Shown: positions 9,856 to 23,190 of the stretch, piece by piece
Layout of the letters: each line of letters begins with the position of its first letter
Numbering within the stretch: position 1 is the stretch's first letter
From: Peribacillus simplex
GTDB lineage: Bacteria > Bacillota > Bacilli > Bacillales > DSM-1321
Reading direction: 5' to 3'
NCBI RefSeq assembly: GCF_001578185.1
Contig: NZ_CP011008.1
Location: 834,001 to 898,000 of the forward strand
DNA: 64,000 bases
The notes under the pieces: model-generated
What the model saw: only the letters and a program-made list of their open reading frames with translations
The model's database searches: none
Told to the model about the DNA's origin: nothing
Program-made: the position numbers and the translations under genes

Positions 9856-12148
9856 AAGCTTTTGGTTTAGCTAAAAGGTTTTCACGGACGATTTTTGCTG
9901 CTTCGACCATGTTTTTCAGGGAAGCGACGGTTTCCGGGATACCCCTTGTTTTCAGGCCGCAGTCGGGATTGATCCAAAACTGGTCTTTATCCAGTACCTT
10001 GATGCCCCGTTCAATCATATCGACCATTTCGTCCACTGCCGGCACACGCGGGCTGTGAATATCATACACACCAAGGCCAATACCTTTTTCGTATGTCCTT
10101 TCCTCGAATGCGGAAGCAAGCTCTCCATGGCTACGGGATGTTTCGATGGAAATTACATCGGCATCAAGAGAGGAGATGACATCCATGAAACTGTTGAAGT
10201 CGCAATAGCACATATGCGTGTGAATTTGGGTTGTATCCTCCACGCTTGATGTGGATATCAAGAACGAATTAACAGCCCAGTTCAAATACTCATCGCGATC
10301 GGTTTTTTTCAATGGCAGACCTTCCCTAAGTGCAGGCTCATCAACTTGGATCATTTTGATTCCAGCCGATTCCAATGCAATGACTTCTTTTTCCAAAGCA
10401 AGTGCCAGTTGGTAGCAAACATTCTCCCTGGAAATATCATCACGGACAAATGACCAGTTCAAAATCGTGACAGGACCTGTTAACATTCCCTTTACCGTCT
10501 TGTTCGTCAGTGATTGTGCGTATACACTTTCCCTGACTGTCATCGGTTCGATGAAATCGATGTCACCGTAGATGACTGGTGGTTTCACGCAGCGAGACCC
10601 ATAGGATTGTACCCAGCCCTTTTCTAGAAAGACAAATCCGCCTAACTTATGGCCGAAGTATTCAACCATATCCGTCCGTTCGAATTCCCCGTGTACAAGA
10701 ACATCCAAGCCGATTTCTTCTTGGATATAAATCCACCTGCTGATTTCTTCGTTAACGAATGTTTCGTATTGCGAAGCGGTCCATTCTCCTCTTTTGAATT
10801 TCCCACGTGCTTGTTTAACTTCAAATGTCTGTGGAAAGCTGCCGATCGTAGTTGAAGGAAGAAAAGGCAATTTGAAAAATTCCTGTTGTTTTTGGTAACG
10901 TTCTTTAAATGGAAGCTGACGGCCGACGTTCCTGGTTTTAACCTTTTCGACATTGGATTGTACATTCCCATGATTTCGTGCATTTGAACTTGCTAACGTT
11001 TGAACCGTAAATTTATTAGCATCGACTTTTTCGGCGATTGCTTCAAAGCCTTGATTATTCCCTTTGACCAAGAGTATGATTTCCTCAAGTTTCTCATCAG
11101 CGAAAGCGAGGGCCTCTTTCACTTCTTTTGAAAGGGCGGTTTCATTACGAACGGTCACTGGGACATGAAGCAGGGAACAAGAGGGCTGAAGCCAGATTTG
11201 GTCTTCGGCTACTTTTTTCTTAAGAGTCTCGATCAATTGGATTTTTTTTGATAAATCAGATAGCCAAATGTTTTTTCCGTCAATCACACCTGCAGCAAGC
11301 ACTTTGTCCTTCGGGAAACCGAATGCTTCAAGATTACTTAGATTCCTCCCTTTATCATGTACAAAGTCAAGACCGATTCCTTGGACTTGTAATTCGATGA
11401 CTTCTTGGTAATGCTCCACGGCATCAAAGTATGTTTGTAGCATGATGTTCAGGTTTGGTGCTGCTTCATTCAGTTTTTCATAGAGGTAAGTAACAGTTTG
11501 CATATCATCTTTGGAAATGGATGAAACAAGAGAAGGTTCGTCCATTTGAACCCACTTCACGCCTTCTTGCTCCAACTCTTGCAGGATTTGCGTGTAAAGG
11601 GGAAGCAGGCTCAGGATGATGCCAGGGATATCTTTTTTATTGAAGCCTTTGGAAAGGGAGATGAAAGTATAAGGTCCGATCAACACGGGTTTCGTTTCAA
11701 TCCCTAGCTTTTCCTTGGCCTCCCGATATGCTGCAAGTGGTTTATTTTCTGTTAAAGTCAGCTGTGACAGGTTTAATTCAGGGACAATATAGTGATAGTT
11801 CGTATTGAACCATTTCGTCATTTCGGAAGCGACTTCATCATTGTTTCCGCGGGCCATTGAATAATAAACGGAAAGGGGAACGTATCCGCCTTCATAGGCT
11901 GAATAACGTTCAGGAACAAGACCGAACATGACGGACATATCCAGCATTTGATCATATAAAGTGAAGTCGTTGGCAGGAATGATATCAATGCCTCGTTTCT
12001 TCTGTTTTTGTAAGTTGTCTAAACGGATGGCTTTTAGTTGTGCCGTAAATTCTGCTTCATCGATTTTACCGGACCAGTAAGCTTCTAATGTACGTTTCCA
12101 TTCACGATCTTCCCCGATTCGCGGGTAACCCAAACTGCTGCTTTTCAA
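9848..12148 (-). CDS. metE: Cobalamin-independent methionine synthase
   Basis: About 766 residues, usual for MetE. N-terminal and C-terminal barrel domains; folate/homocysteine residues in SLGYPRIGEDREWK; zinc ligands visible in HTHMCYCDFN, SIETSRSHGE and NPDCGLKTRG. Transfers the methyl of 5-methyltetrahydrofolate (polyglutamate) to homocysteine. The frame also offers ATG at 12157, but AGGAGG touches that codon; TTG at 12148 has 9-bp spacing and is preferred. Upstream lie a cobalamin riboswitch and an intrinsic terminator, so expression should fall when B12 is available, the classic logic where a B12-dependent MetH also exists elsewhere. Confidence 0.95.
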   Translation of the reverse strand: MKSSSLGYPRIGEDREWKRTLEAYWSGKIDEAEFTAQLKAIRLDNLQKQKKRGIDIIPANDFTLYDQMLDMSVMFGLVPERYSAYEGGYVPLSVYYSMARGNNDEVASEMTKWFNTNYHYIVPELNLSQLTLTENKPLAAYREAKEKLGIETKPVLIGPYTFISLSKGFNKKDIPGIILSLLPLYTQILQELEQEGVKWVQMDEPSLVSSISKDDMQTVTYLYEKLNEAAPNLNIMLQTYFDAVEHYQEVIELQVQGIGLDFVHDKGRNLSNLEAFGFPKDKVLAAGVIDGKNIWLSDLSKKIQLIETLKKKVAEDQIWLQPSCSLLHVPVTVRNETALSKEVKEALAFADEKLEEIILLVKGNNQGFEAIAEKVDANKFTVQTLASSNARNHGNVQSNVEKVKTRNVGRQLPFKERYQKQQEFFKLPFLPSTTIGSFPQTFEVKQARGKFKRGEWTASQYETFVNEEISRWIYIQEEIGLDVLVHGEFERTDMVEYFGHKLGGFVFLEKGWVQSYGSRCVKPPVIYGDIDFIEPMTVRESVYAQSLTNKTVKGMLTGPVTILNWSFVRDDISRENVCYQLALALEKEVIALESAGIKMIQVDEPALREGLPLKKTDRDEYLNWAVNSFLISTSSVEDTTQIHTHMCYCDFNSFMDVISSLDADVISIETSRSHGELASAFEERTYEKGIGLGVYDIHSPRVPAVDEMVDMIERGIKVLDKDQFWINPDCGLKTRGIPETVASLKNMVEAAKIVRENLLAKPKAYD

Positions 12149-12182
12149 AATTCCCATCCTCCTACATTCATTTGATTGAACA

Positions 12183-12228
12183 ATAAAAAAGCATCCCTAA
12201 CCGTCAAAAGAGAAAGTTAGAAATGCTT
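12183..12228 (-). terminator. Riboswitch-controlled terminator ahead of metE
   Basis: On the minus strand AAGCAT..CTAAC pairs with GTTAG..ATGCTT, followed by TTTTTTATTG. It lies between the cobalamin riboswitch and the metE start, the position expected for the expression platform. Confidence 0.85.
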
Positions 12229-12313
12229 AAAATAAAGAGGCATGCAGAATGCCCCTTACAATTATAAGGTCCCTAACACCTCCCTATCTCCCGTAGGTTA
12301 AAACAGTGTTGTC

Positions 12314-12483
12314 GAAATAGGCAGGTCTCCTGACTTAGGGAATATCATTAGCGGCGGGCCTTCCCGATCCGTTGATCAGTGGCATATTGGATGGCCGCTA
12401 ACATTCCCATTACAGTGGCGGGACCGTGCCGGAATTACACCGGGCTTCCCTTTTAATCCTAATGAAAATTAGGAACCTATTTC
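12314..12483 (-). ncRNA. Cobalamin riboswitch
   Basis: Minus-strand RNA begins and ends with complementary GAAATAGG / CCTATTTC (P1). Inside are the conserved blocks AAAGGGAAGCCCGGTG, CGGTCCCGCCACTGT and the B12 box AAGTCAGGAGACCTGCC. Adenosylcobalamin or a related cobinamide would be the ligand by family. It precedes a terminator and metE, giving a transcription-attenuation OFF switch. Confidence 0.95.
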
Positions 12484-12572
12484 CACATATGAAATTTCAC
12501 AAAACCTGCTGGATAAACTGATTGCAGGCAGTGAATATTTATAAAATAAAAATTATTATAAATATTTAGACA

Positions 12573-12601
12573 ACCTTAACATATCCGACTAAAAGGGTCA
12601 A
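12573..12601 (-). promoter_or_regulatory. Candidate promoter of the metE riboswitch transcript
   Basis: TTGACC (12601-12596), 17-bp spacer, and TAAGGT (12578-12573) preceded by TGT, i.e. an extended -10. It lies about 90 bp upstream of riboswitch P1. Confidence 0.5.
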
Positions 12602-12611
12602 CATGAAAAAG

Positions 12612-12632
12612 ATTCGGGATAAGGTCCCGAAT
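12612..12632. repeat. Short perfect inverted repeat
   Basis: ATTCGGGA and TCCCGAAT with a 5-nt loop, followed on the minus strand by CTTTTTC. It may be a weak terminator shielding the metE promoter from antisense transcription; role is inferred only. Confidence 0.35.
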
Positions 12633-12753
12633 TCCTGACAAATGCGTTTAGATGTGTTAGTGATAAGGATAAAGTCTGTCCCTAAGAAAGAATATATTGT
12701 TTGGACAGGGAGTATGTATAGAGGGAGTGGCGTTTTGAAATGGGGCGTGGGGG

Positions 12754-13170
12754 ATGACTTTCTACATCTTGATTGCAGGAATCATTTTTTGCATGGTGAT
12801 GAGCATTCGTACGTTATTTCTTGTTGAGTCGGGAGGAAAGAAGTTTTCTCTGGAGGATATGCTGTGGCTTGGCAATTTATATGCGACGATATTAGTTGGA
12901 TTTGCACTGATTTATTTATTATACGAGCTTCAGAATCATTCGGTGATTCTTGATATGGGCAATCGATTGGATGGCACTTTCTATGAACAGTTGAAGACTT
13001 CCTTTTATTTTAGTGCGATGACGATGTTTTCTGTAGGGTATGGGGATATAGCCCCGATTGGCGTAGGCAGGATGATTGCGACAATCCAGGCATTCATCGG
13101 CTATACGCTCCCGGCCGCGTTTGTAATTCGGACGGTGATTGATTTAGATCAGGAAAGAAGGAATAAATGA
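12754..13170 (+). CDS. Small two-TM potassium channel
   Basis: 138 residues. Hydrophobic helices at about 3-24 and 38-58, pore helix and selectivity filter SVGYGDIAP (GYGD at 95-98), then a last helix near 105-127. This is the Ion_trans_2 pore architecture; there is no RCK/TrkA-N regulatory domain. In frame a stop lies just upstream at 12736, so ATG 12754 is the only usual start; the ribosome site (GGGG runs) is poor. Cation conduction with K+ selectivity is inferred from the filter. Confidence 0.8.
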   Translation: MTFYILIAGIIFCMVMSIRTLFLVESGGKKFSLEDMLWLGNLYATILVGFALIYLLYELQNHSVILDMGNRLDGTFYEQLKTSFYFSAMTMFSVGYGDIAPIGVGRMIATIQAFIGYTLPAAFVIRTVIDLDQERRNK

Positions 13171-13232
13171 AAGTTGTATTTCTTTCGATTATTGGGTACT
13201 CTTACCATAATGAAAGAAATGGAGGGTTCAAT

Positions 13233-13703
13233 ATGACTGTTAAAATTGGAGAAAAAGCACCTGATTTTCAACTCCCAGCAAACAATGGTGAAATGGTTTC
13301 CCTATCGGATTTTAAGGGGAAATACATTGTTTTATATTTTTATCCAAAAGACATGACGCCAGGATGCACGACGGAGGCCTGTGATTTCCGGGACCACAAT
13401 GAGCAATTTGAGGAATTGGACGCTGTCATCATTGGTATCAGCCCAGACCCAGCGGCACGACATGAAAAATTCATCGAAAAACATGGATTGCCTTTTCTGC
13501 TGCTAGCTGACGAAAATCATGAAGCTGCTGAATCATTTGATGTGTGGCAATTGAAAAAGAACTTCGGCAAGGAGTATATGGGCATTGAACGTTCAACATT
13601 CCTGATTGATAAGGCAGGTAAGATAGTCAAAGAATGGCGTAAGGTAAAAGTAAAAGGCCACGTCGAAGAAGCTCTTGAAACTCTTCGCGACCTCAAAAAA
13701 TAA
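13233..13703 (+). CDS. bcp: Thioredoxin-dependent thiol peroxidase (YgaF/BCP)
   Basis: 156 residues from ATG 13233, which has GGAGGG 8 bp upstream; the longer frame from 13167 adds an unrelated leader. Peroxiredoxin fold with peroxidatic Cys45 in MTPGCTTEACDF and a candidate resolving Cys50. Reduces hydrogen peroxide and organic peroxides, using thioredoxin. B. subtilis ygaF holds the same place beside perR. No clear PerR box was seen in front of it. Confidence 0.93.
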   Translation: MTVKIGEKAPDFQLPANNGEMVSLSDFKGKYIVLYFYPKDMTPGCTTEACDFRDHNEQFEELDAVIIGISPDPAARHEKFIEKHGLPFLLLADENHEAAESFDVWQLKKNFGKEYMGIERSTFLIDKAGKIVKEWRKVKVKGHVEEALETLRDLKK

Positions 13704-13714
13704 GGGACAGGCAA

Positions 13715-14824
13715 ATGAAGGATGAGCGAATAACGAAGCTTGCTGCCAGGCTGATTCATCATTCGATACAATTAAAGCCAAAAGAGAGAATCCTTATTCG
13801 GGGCCATATCAACACGAAACCATTATTGAAAGAGCTGATTGATGAAACATACAGAGTGGGTGCTTATCCATATGTAGAACTTGAAGACGATGAGATAAGC
13901 CGGCACCTATTACAAGGGAATGTGAAGGAACAACTTGACACATCATCGCAATGGGCTCTGAAGAAATATACGGATATCGATGCGGTCATCATCATCACCG
14001 GTGAAGAAAACGATGTGGAAATGACTGATGCTCTCCTCGAAAGGCACCGTCTTCAAGGGGAGGCTATGAATTCTCCAACTCTTTTCTATGTGAACAACCG
14101 ACGTTGGGTCTTGCTTAATTATCCCACCAACACATCAGCGCAAAAAGCCGGCATGACTTTCGACAGGTATCAAGACTTCCTTTTGAACGTATGCACAATG
14201 GATTATGGGAAAATGGAGGCGGCATTAAAACCGTTAAAATTATTGATGGAACGGACTGACAAAGTCAGGATCCTTTCACCAGGGACAGATTTGACCTTTT
14301 CCATTAAAGGTATGCCGGCTATCATATGTGCCGGAAAAAAGAATTTACCGGACGGGGAAGTATTTACTGCACCTATAAAAGAGAGCGTCAATGGAAGGAT
14401 ATCCTTCAACACATCCACAACCTATGAAGGGATCACTTTTAGTGACATAGAATTAAACTTGAAAAAGGGGAAAATCAGTAAAGCCATTTCCAATCAATCT
14501 TCTAAAATGAACCGAATTCTGGATATTGATGAGGGGTCCCGTTTTATCGGGGAGTTCGCAATTGGAATCAATCCATACATATTGGAACCTATGGACGATA
14601 TATTGTTTGATGAGAAAATAAGCGGGAGTCTGCACTTGGCTCTTGGACTTGCCTATGAAGAAGCTGATAATGGAAACCGTTCATCCATACATTGGGATAT
14701 GGTCTTGATCCAGCGTCCCGAATATGGCGGTGGTGACATCTACTTTGACGATGTGCCGATCAGAAGGGATGGCGTTTTCATATTGCCGGAATTATATGCA
14801 TTAAACCCAAATTCATTAAAATAA
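13715..14824 (+). CDS. M29-family aminopeptidase
   Basis: 369 residues, shorter than AmpS/AmpT (about 410). The order of conserved acidic and His segments fits family M29 metallopeptidases: DGEVFTAP (near 210), GSRFIGEFAIG (near 274), SLHLALGLAY and IHWDMV (near 327). Dinuclear-metal cytosolic aminopeptidase by family; substrate unknown. Starts 11 bp after bcp stops, without a terminator between, so likely co-transcribed. Confidence 0.85.
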   Translation: MKDERITKLAARLIHHSIQLKPKERILIRGHINTKPLLKELIDETYRVGAYPYVELEDDEISRHLLQGNVKEQLDTSSQWALKKYTDIDAVIIITGEENDVEMTDALLERHRLQGEAMNSPTLFYVNNRRWVLLNYPTNTSAQKAGMTFDRYQDFLLNVCTMDYGKMEAALKPLKLLMERTDKVRILSPGTDLTFSIKGMPAIICAGKKNLPDGEVFTAPIKESVNGRISFNTSTTYEGITFSDIELNLKKGKISKAISNQSSKMNRILDIDEGSRFIGEFAIGINPYILEPMDDILFDEKISGSLHLALGLAYEEADNGNRSSIHWDMVLIQRPEYGGGDIYFDDVPIRRDGVFILPELYALNPNSLK

Positions 14825-14854
14825 AGCCTTTTTTAATAAGGGTAAGGCTTTTGT
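14823..14854 (+). terminator. Likely terminator after the aminopeptidase gene
   Basis: AAAGCCTT pairs with AAGGCTTT around a 13-nt loop, followed by a short T run. It overlaps the stop codon. Confidence 0.55.
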
Positions 14855-14916
14855 CCAACTCAAAAAGGGGACACCTGAATATGCTTTATTAAGGGAATAC
14901 CTCCTCAGAGAAAGTT

Positions 14917-14946
14917 GCGCGGGACATACAGAGCCCGTGTTTTTTT
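14917..14946 (+). terminator. Hairpin with T6 tract in the leader of the dehydrogenase gene
   Basis: GCGCGGG pairs (two G-U) with CCCGTGT, then TTTTTT. It is a second stop signal or an attenuator 27 bp ahead of the next start codon. No riboswitch core was recognised before it. Confidence 0.5.
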
Positions 14947-14972
14947 ATGTTAATTATAAGGGAGAGACAAAC

Positions 14973-15917
14973 ATGTTAATACTTTCAACGATCATTCCTA
15001 ATGAAGGAATCCAAACGAAGATGAAGGATGCTTTTCCTGAATTGAACTTCATTTATCAAGAAGGATGGATGGATGAGCGACTTAGTGAAGCGGAAATCTT
15101 AATTACATACGGTGAGGACTTAACTGAAAAAATCATTGGGAAAGCGGCGAACTTGAAATGGATAATGGTCATGAGTGCAGGAATGGAATTAATGCCTTTT
15201 AAAGCCATTGAGGAACGCGGCATTTTGGTTACGAACGCAAAAGGCATTCATAAAATTCCAATGGCCGAGTATACGATAGGGATGCTTTTGCAATATGAAA
15301 AGAAATTGAAACTGCTTATGAAGAATGAAAGGGAAGAAATGTGGGATAGAAAGATCGAAGTAGGGGAATTGAATGGCAAAACGATGCTCGTCCTTGGTGC
15401 CGGTGCAATTGGAGGAGAAGTGGCTCGTCTCGGGAAAGCCTTTAGGATGACGACACTGGGGGTGAACCGGAGCGGGAAGCCGGTGGAGTCCATTGATCGC
15501 CTTTATACCCTGGATAATTTACTGGAAGCCATACCTGGAGCTGATTACATCGTATCTGTCTTGCCTAGTACGGATGAAACGAAGGATCTTCTACAAAAAG
15601 AACACTTTAAAGCAATGAAAGAATCTGCAGTATTCGTGAATATTGGCCGCGGCGATCTTATTGACGAGGAAGTGTTGATAGAAGCCCTGGAAGCCGGCGA
15701 ATTAGCTCATGCCATCTTGGATGTATTTGATCCGGAACCTTTAGAAAAAGGGCATCCTTTTTGGAGGATGGAGAATGTTACGGTCACGCCGCATCTTTCA
15801 AGTAAAAGCGGAGAATATTTACCAAGGACCTTTGCGATATTCGAGAAAAATATGCGTGAATACCTGAAGTCTGGAAAAGATTTCATCAACGTAATCGACT
15901 TATCGAGGGGATACTAA
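14973..15917 (+). CDS. D-isomer-specific 2-hydroxyacid dehydrogenase
   Basis: 314 residues from ATG 14973 with AAGGGAGAG upstream; the frame's earlier ATG (14937) overlaps the leader hairpin. NAD-binding Rossmann motif VLGAGAIGG (about 141-149), catalytic Arg in NIGRGDLIDEE, Glu in DVFDPEPL and His in VTPHLSS make the Arg-Glu-His triad of the family. Reduces or oxidises a 2-oxo/2-hydroxy acid; substrate cannot be told from sequence. Confidence 0.9.
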   Translation: MLILSTIIPNEGIQTKMKDAFPELNFIYQEGWMDERLSEAEILITYGEDLTEKIIGKAANLKWIMVMSAGMELMPFKAIEERGILVTNAKGIHKIPMAEYTIGMLLQYEKKLKLLMKNEREEMWDRKIEVGELNGKTMLVLGAGAIGGEVARLGKAFRMTTLGVNRSGKPVESIDRLYTLDNLLEAIPGADYIVSVLPSTDETKDLLQKEHFKAMKESAVFVNIGRGDLIDEEVLIEALEAGELAHAILDVFDPEPLEKGHPFWRMENVTVTPHLSSKSGEYLPRTFAIFEKNMREYLKSGKDFINVIDLSRGY

Positions 15918-15990
15918 ACTCAATACGAAAATGTGAAAGATTCAAAGCTTTGTGAATAAACTAAAAAGAGAGGGTAAAGCCATTGAATTA

Positions 15991-16037
15991 TTGACAAATT
16001 CAACGTATAAAAGGTAGACTATTTATAAATATTATAA
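15991..16037 (+). promoter_or_regulatory. perR promoter with PerR box
   Basis: TTGACA (15991), 18-bp spacer, TAGACT (16015-16020). At 16023-16037 the 15-mer TTATAAATATTATAA matches the PerR box TTATAATNATTATAA at 14 of 15 positions, placed around the expected transcription start where binding would block polymerase. It implies autoregulation of perR, as known in B. subtilis. Confidence 0.88.
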
Positions 16038-16072
16038 TTTAAGAATTCATACTTAATAAGAAAAAGGGGTGG

Positions 16073-16516
16073 ATGACGGTGTCTGAAGTTCAGTTAAAAG
16101 AAGCGTTGGATTCCCTAAAAGATACCGGTGTAAGAATAACTCCTCAACGCCATGCGATACTAGAGTATTTGATTAGCTCCATGTCCCACCCTACAGCTGA
16201 TGATATATATAAAGCGCTGGAAGGCAAGTTTCCGAATATGAGCGTGGCGACAGTTTATAACAACCTGCGTGTTTTTCGTGAGGTAGGTTTGGTAAAAGAA
16301 CTTACGTATGGTGATTCTTCTGCAAGGTTTGATTTCGTGACGACGAATCATTATCATGTAATCTGCCAAACCTGCGGGAAAATTGTGGATTTCGATTACC
16401 CTGCATTGGATGAAGTCGAGCATTTCGCAGCACAAGTCACTGGTTTCAATGTTAGTCACCATCGGATGGAAATCTACGGCGACTGCACGGATTGTGCAGA
16501 AAAAGAAACGCATTAA
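16073..16516 (+). CDS. perR: Peroxide-stress regulator PerR
   Basis: 147 residues, very close to B. subtilis PerR. N-terminal winged helix ([21 protein letters not shown]), C-terminal dimer domain. Regulatory Fe/Mn site residues His39, Asp87, His93, His95 and Asp106 are present, including the N-terminal His whose oxidation senses H2O2; structural Zn cysteines are Cys98, Cys101, Cys138, Cys141. Represses peroxide-defence genes until its iron-bound form is oxidised. AAAAGGGGTGG lies just upstream; GTG at 16079 is an alternative start. Confidence 0.97.
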   Translation: MTVSEVQLKEALDSLKDTGVRITPQRHAILEYLISSMSHPTADDIYKALEGKFPNMSVATVYNNLRVFREVGLVKELTYGDSSARFDFVTTNHYHVICQTCGKIVDFDYPALDEVEHFAAQVTGFNVSHHRMEIYGDCTDCAEKETH

Positions 16517-16551
16517 AAAAAAAGTTCCTCCACTTGGTTGGAACTTTTTTT
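16515..16551. terminator. perR/ygzB bidirectional terminator
   Basis: A-run plus AGTTCC pairs with GGAACT plus T-run, giving a 12-bp stem with T7. Works for perR on the plus strand and possibly for ygzB on the other. Confidence 0.88.
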
Positions 16552-16611
16552 CATGGTTATGAAGAAATCAAAAGGTCTTTATGATAAGAAGTTCAGCTAG
16601 CTGGAATTCTT

Positions 16612-16965
16612 CTAGTCATGCAGGCTTTTGCGATTATATTTTTCGTTGAATTCTTCGCCTTCCAACTTTTTGTCAAGGGTCAAGGGTTCTTCACAATGCA
16701 TGCAAATATCTACACGCCCTAATATTTTTGTGGGTTTGCCGCAGTTAGGACAGACAACCTGGATCGTTTTTGTAGAAAGCATTCCAATCCAAAAATAAAC
16801 CCCGGTGCTTGCGATTATGAATAAAAGGCCAAGTCCCATGAAAAGTGTCATGATAACAGGATGTGTTTTGAAGAAAAGTCCAATATACATTACGATAAAG
16901 CCGATGAAAATCAAACTCAAGGCAAATGTACGTATTTTATTGATTTTGCTAGAATGTTTAGCCAT
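16612..16965 (-). CDS. ygzB: YgzB, UPF0295 membrane protein
   Basis: 117 residues, the length of B. subtilis YgzB, and convergent with perR as in that species. Two membrane helices (about 12-30 and 38-60), then a cytosolic zinc-ribbon-like module with paired cysteines CPNCGKPT and CMHCEEPL. Function unknown. Confidence 0.92.
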   Translation of the reverse strand: MAKHSSKINKIRTFALSLIFIGFIVMYIGLFFKTHPVIMTLFMGLGLLFIIASTGVYFWIGMLSTKTIQVVCPNCGKPTKILGRVDICMHCEEPLTLDKKLEGEEFNEKYNRKSLHD

Positions 16966-17137
16966 GGATTGTCCCTCCTAAAATATAACTTTAACTATAA
17001 CATAAACTAAGGATGGAACAAAAAAGAAATAAAGGATACATATTACTTTTGAATTGAAATGGTTTAGGGTAATGGACTTAAGCAGGAATATGAAGAGTTT
17101 TGTCGAAAGTTATAAAAAAAAGGTTTTGGAGGAATTT

Positions 17138-18016
17138 ATGATGGAAGATATCCTTCGCCCGATTTATCAAGAGCGAGCAAGTTTAAAATCTACACTTGGA
17201 ATCTTGTTAATTGAAAAAAGAGATGATAATAGCCCGAATACCGATACATTTGACTACATCCTTTTTGTGATTGCAGACGATGCCCAAGAGGCCGTGTTTT
17301 TAAAACATTACACTTACCAGGATAAAAAAGCGGCCTTGCATATCGTTAAGGAAGACCAGTTAAAAGAATGGCTCCTATTAGGGACGAACCGCAAAGTGGT
17401 TGACTGGATTTATAACGGGAAAGTCCTTTTTGACCGGAATGAATATTTGGACCGTTTGAAAACCGAAATTCGGGAGTTCCCCTTCTATGGAAGAAAGTTA
17501 AAGATGGGGATGGAGTTCGCGAAGTTGATTCGCAGGTACATGGATGGGAAAAGCTTCTTTGAAAAAGGCCATTATCTTGAGGCATATAACCATATCGTTC
17601 ATTCCCTGCATCATTTGGCCCGTTTGGAAATAATAGAACAAGGCTTTTATCCAGAGGTTACGGTATGGAACCAAGTGAAGCATATGGAGCCTGAAATCTA
17701 CAAGTTGTATAAGGAATTGATCAGCAGTGAGGAAACTCTCGAAAAAAGATTGGAGCTTCTATTCCTTGCGAGTGAATTTCTTATTTATTCGAGGACGAAT
17801 GCTGGTTCACAGCATTTGGTTGAAATAATGGGGACGAAAGAAGATCCGTGGACGATTGCGGAGCTTATGGAGCATCCGGAAGTTAAGTTTTATTCAGTCG
17901 ATCTAGGTGTTTTACTGGAATATTTGATAGAGAAGAAGGTAATCGATGTCATCAAATCGGAGACCAAAGGACACGAGGTTTATCATCGGTTTTATCGAGT
18001 GTCAAAAAACTTTTAA
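17138..18016 (+). CDS. ygxA: YgxA, nucleotidyltransferase-like protein
   Basis: 292 residues from ATG 17138, which has TTGGAGG 8 bp upstream and begins MMEDILRPIYQERAS, as B. subtilis YgxA does; the longer frame from 17054 is less likely. Nucleotidyltransferase-fold N-terminus and helical C-terminus; the function is unknown. Its place immediately upstream of an rRNA operon is shared with B. subtilis rrnD. Confidence 0.88.
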   Translation: MMEDILRPIYQERASLKSTLGILLIEKRDDNSPNTDTFDYILFVIADDAQEAVFLKHYTYQDKKAALHIVKEDQLKEWLLLGTNRKVVDWIYNGKVLFDRNEYLDRLKTEIREFPFYGRKLKMGMEFAKLIRRYMDGKSFFEKGHYLEAYNHIVHSLHHLARLEIIEQGFYPEVTVWNQVKHMEPEIYKLYKELISSEETLEKRLELLFLASEFLIYSRTNAGSQHLVEIMGTKEDPWTIAELMEHPEVKFYSVDLGVLLEYLIEKKVIDVIKSETKGHEVYHRFYRVSKNF

Positions 18017-18034
18017 AAAAATGTGTTTTTATTG

Positions 18035-18063
18035 TTGACCAATAATAATATAGGTGTTATATT
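18035..18063 (+). promoter_or_regulatory. rRNA operon promoter P1
   Basis: TTGACC, 17-bp spacer, TATATT. First of two tandem promoters before 16S rRNA. Confidence 0.75.
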
Positions 18064-18128
18064 AATACATGTCGCTGCGGGACATCAGCTTTCGCAGCTT
18101 CATTAAAACAAAAAAATAAAAAAACATG

Positions 18129-18158
18129 TTGACAACATGGTTGATAACATGATAAGAT
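18129..18158 (+). promoter_or_regulatory. rRNA operon promoter P2
   Basis: TTGACA, 18-bp spacer, TAAGAT. Tandem promoters about 95 bp apart are typical of Bacillus rrn operons. Confidence 0.75.
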
Positions 18159-18191
18159 GTAAAAGTCGCTTACGAAGTAACGACAACGAAA

Positions 18192-18224
18192 TTGCTCTTT
18201 GAAAACTGAACAAAACAAAGCGCC
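18192..18224 (+). promoter_or_regulatory. boxA-like antitermination site and 5' arm of the 16S processing stalk
   Basis: TGCTCTTTGAAAACTGAAC resembles the boxA of Bacillus rrn leaders. The stretch is complementary to 19854-19879 downstream of 16S (GCGCTTTTGTTTTGTTCAGT), so the two arms enclose 16S RNA in an RNase III-type stem. Confidence 0.8.
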
Positions 18225-18282
18225 AACGTTAAATTTTAAGTGAGCACACACTATTAAAAAAGCAAAATGAGCAAGTCAAACA

Positions 18283-19841
<1,559 letters not shown>

Positions 19842-19942
19842 ATAATTACGAGAGCGCTTTTGTTTTGTTCAGTTTTGAATGAGTAATTCATTCAAATACG
19901 AAAGATAAACATCACGATGTGATGGATTCTTTCTACTTTGTT

Positions 19943-19970
19943 CCTTGAAAACTAGATAATAGATAGAAGG
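19943..19970 (+). repeat. 5' arm of the 23S processing stalk
   Basis: CCTTGAAAACTAGATAATAG and following bases are complementary to 22968-22992 beyond 23S (CCTTCTTATTATCTAGTTTT). The pairing would bring the 23S ends together for RNase cleavage. Confidence 0.75.
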
Positions 19971-20011
19971 CAATTAATTTTTTTCAAAGCATCAGTAAGA
20001 TCTTTTTTAAC

Positions 20012-22944
<2,933 letters not shown>

Positions 22945-23007
22945 ACGCTTTTTAAAAAAATGAAATACCTTCTTATTATCTAGTTTTGAAGGAATGAAAA
23001 TTTCTTC

Positions 23008-23035
23008 TTGCATTTTCTCAAAAAGACGTTATAAT
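23008..23035 (+). promoter_or_regulatory. Possible internal promoter between 23S and 5S
   Basis: TTGCAT (23008-23013), 16-bp spacer, TATAAT (23030-23035). It would transcribe 5S and the tRNA array separately from the large rRNAs. Confidence 0.5.
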
Positions 23036-23065
23036 AATATATGTCTTGAAAAAATGTTAACAATG

Positions 23066-23181
<116 letters not shown>

Positions 23182-23190
23182 TTATATTGT

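Noticed and set aside
12308..12318. TTGTCGAAA at the 3' end of the cobalamin riboswitch
   Set aside because: Part of the riboswitch flank; isolated match.
17098..17108. Spo0A-box-like TTTTGTCGAAAG upstream of ygxA
   Set aside because: Single heptamer, expected by chance every few kilobases; no cluster or promoter around it, unlike 55600-55662.
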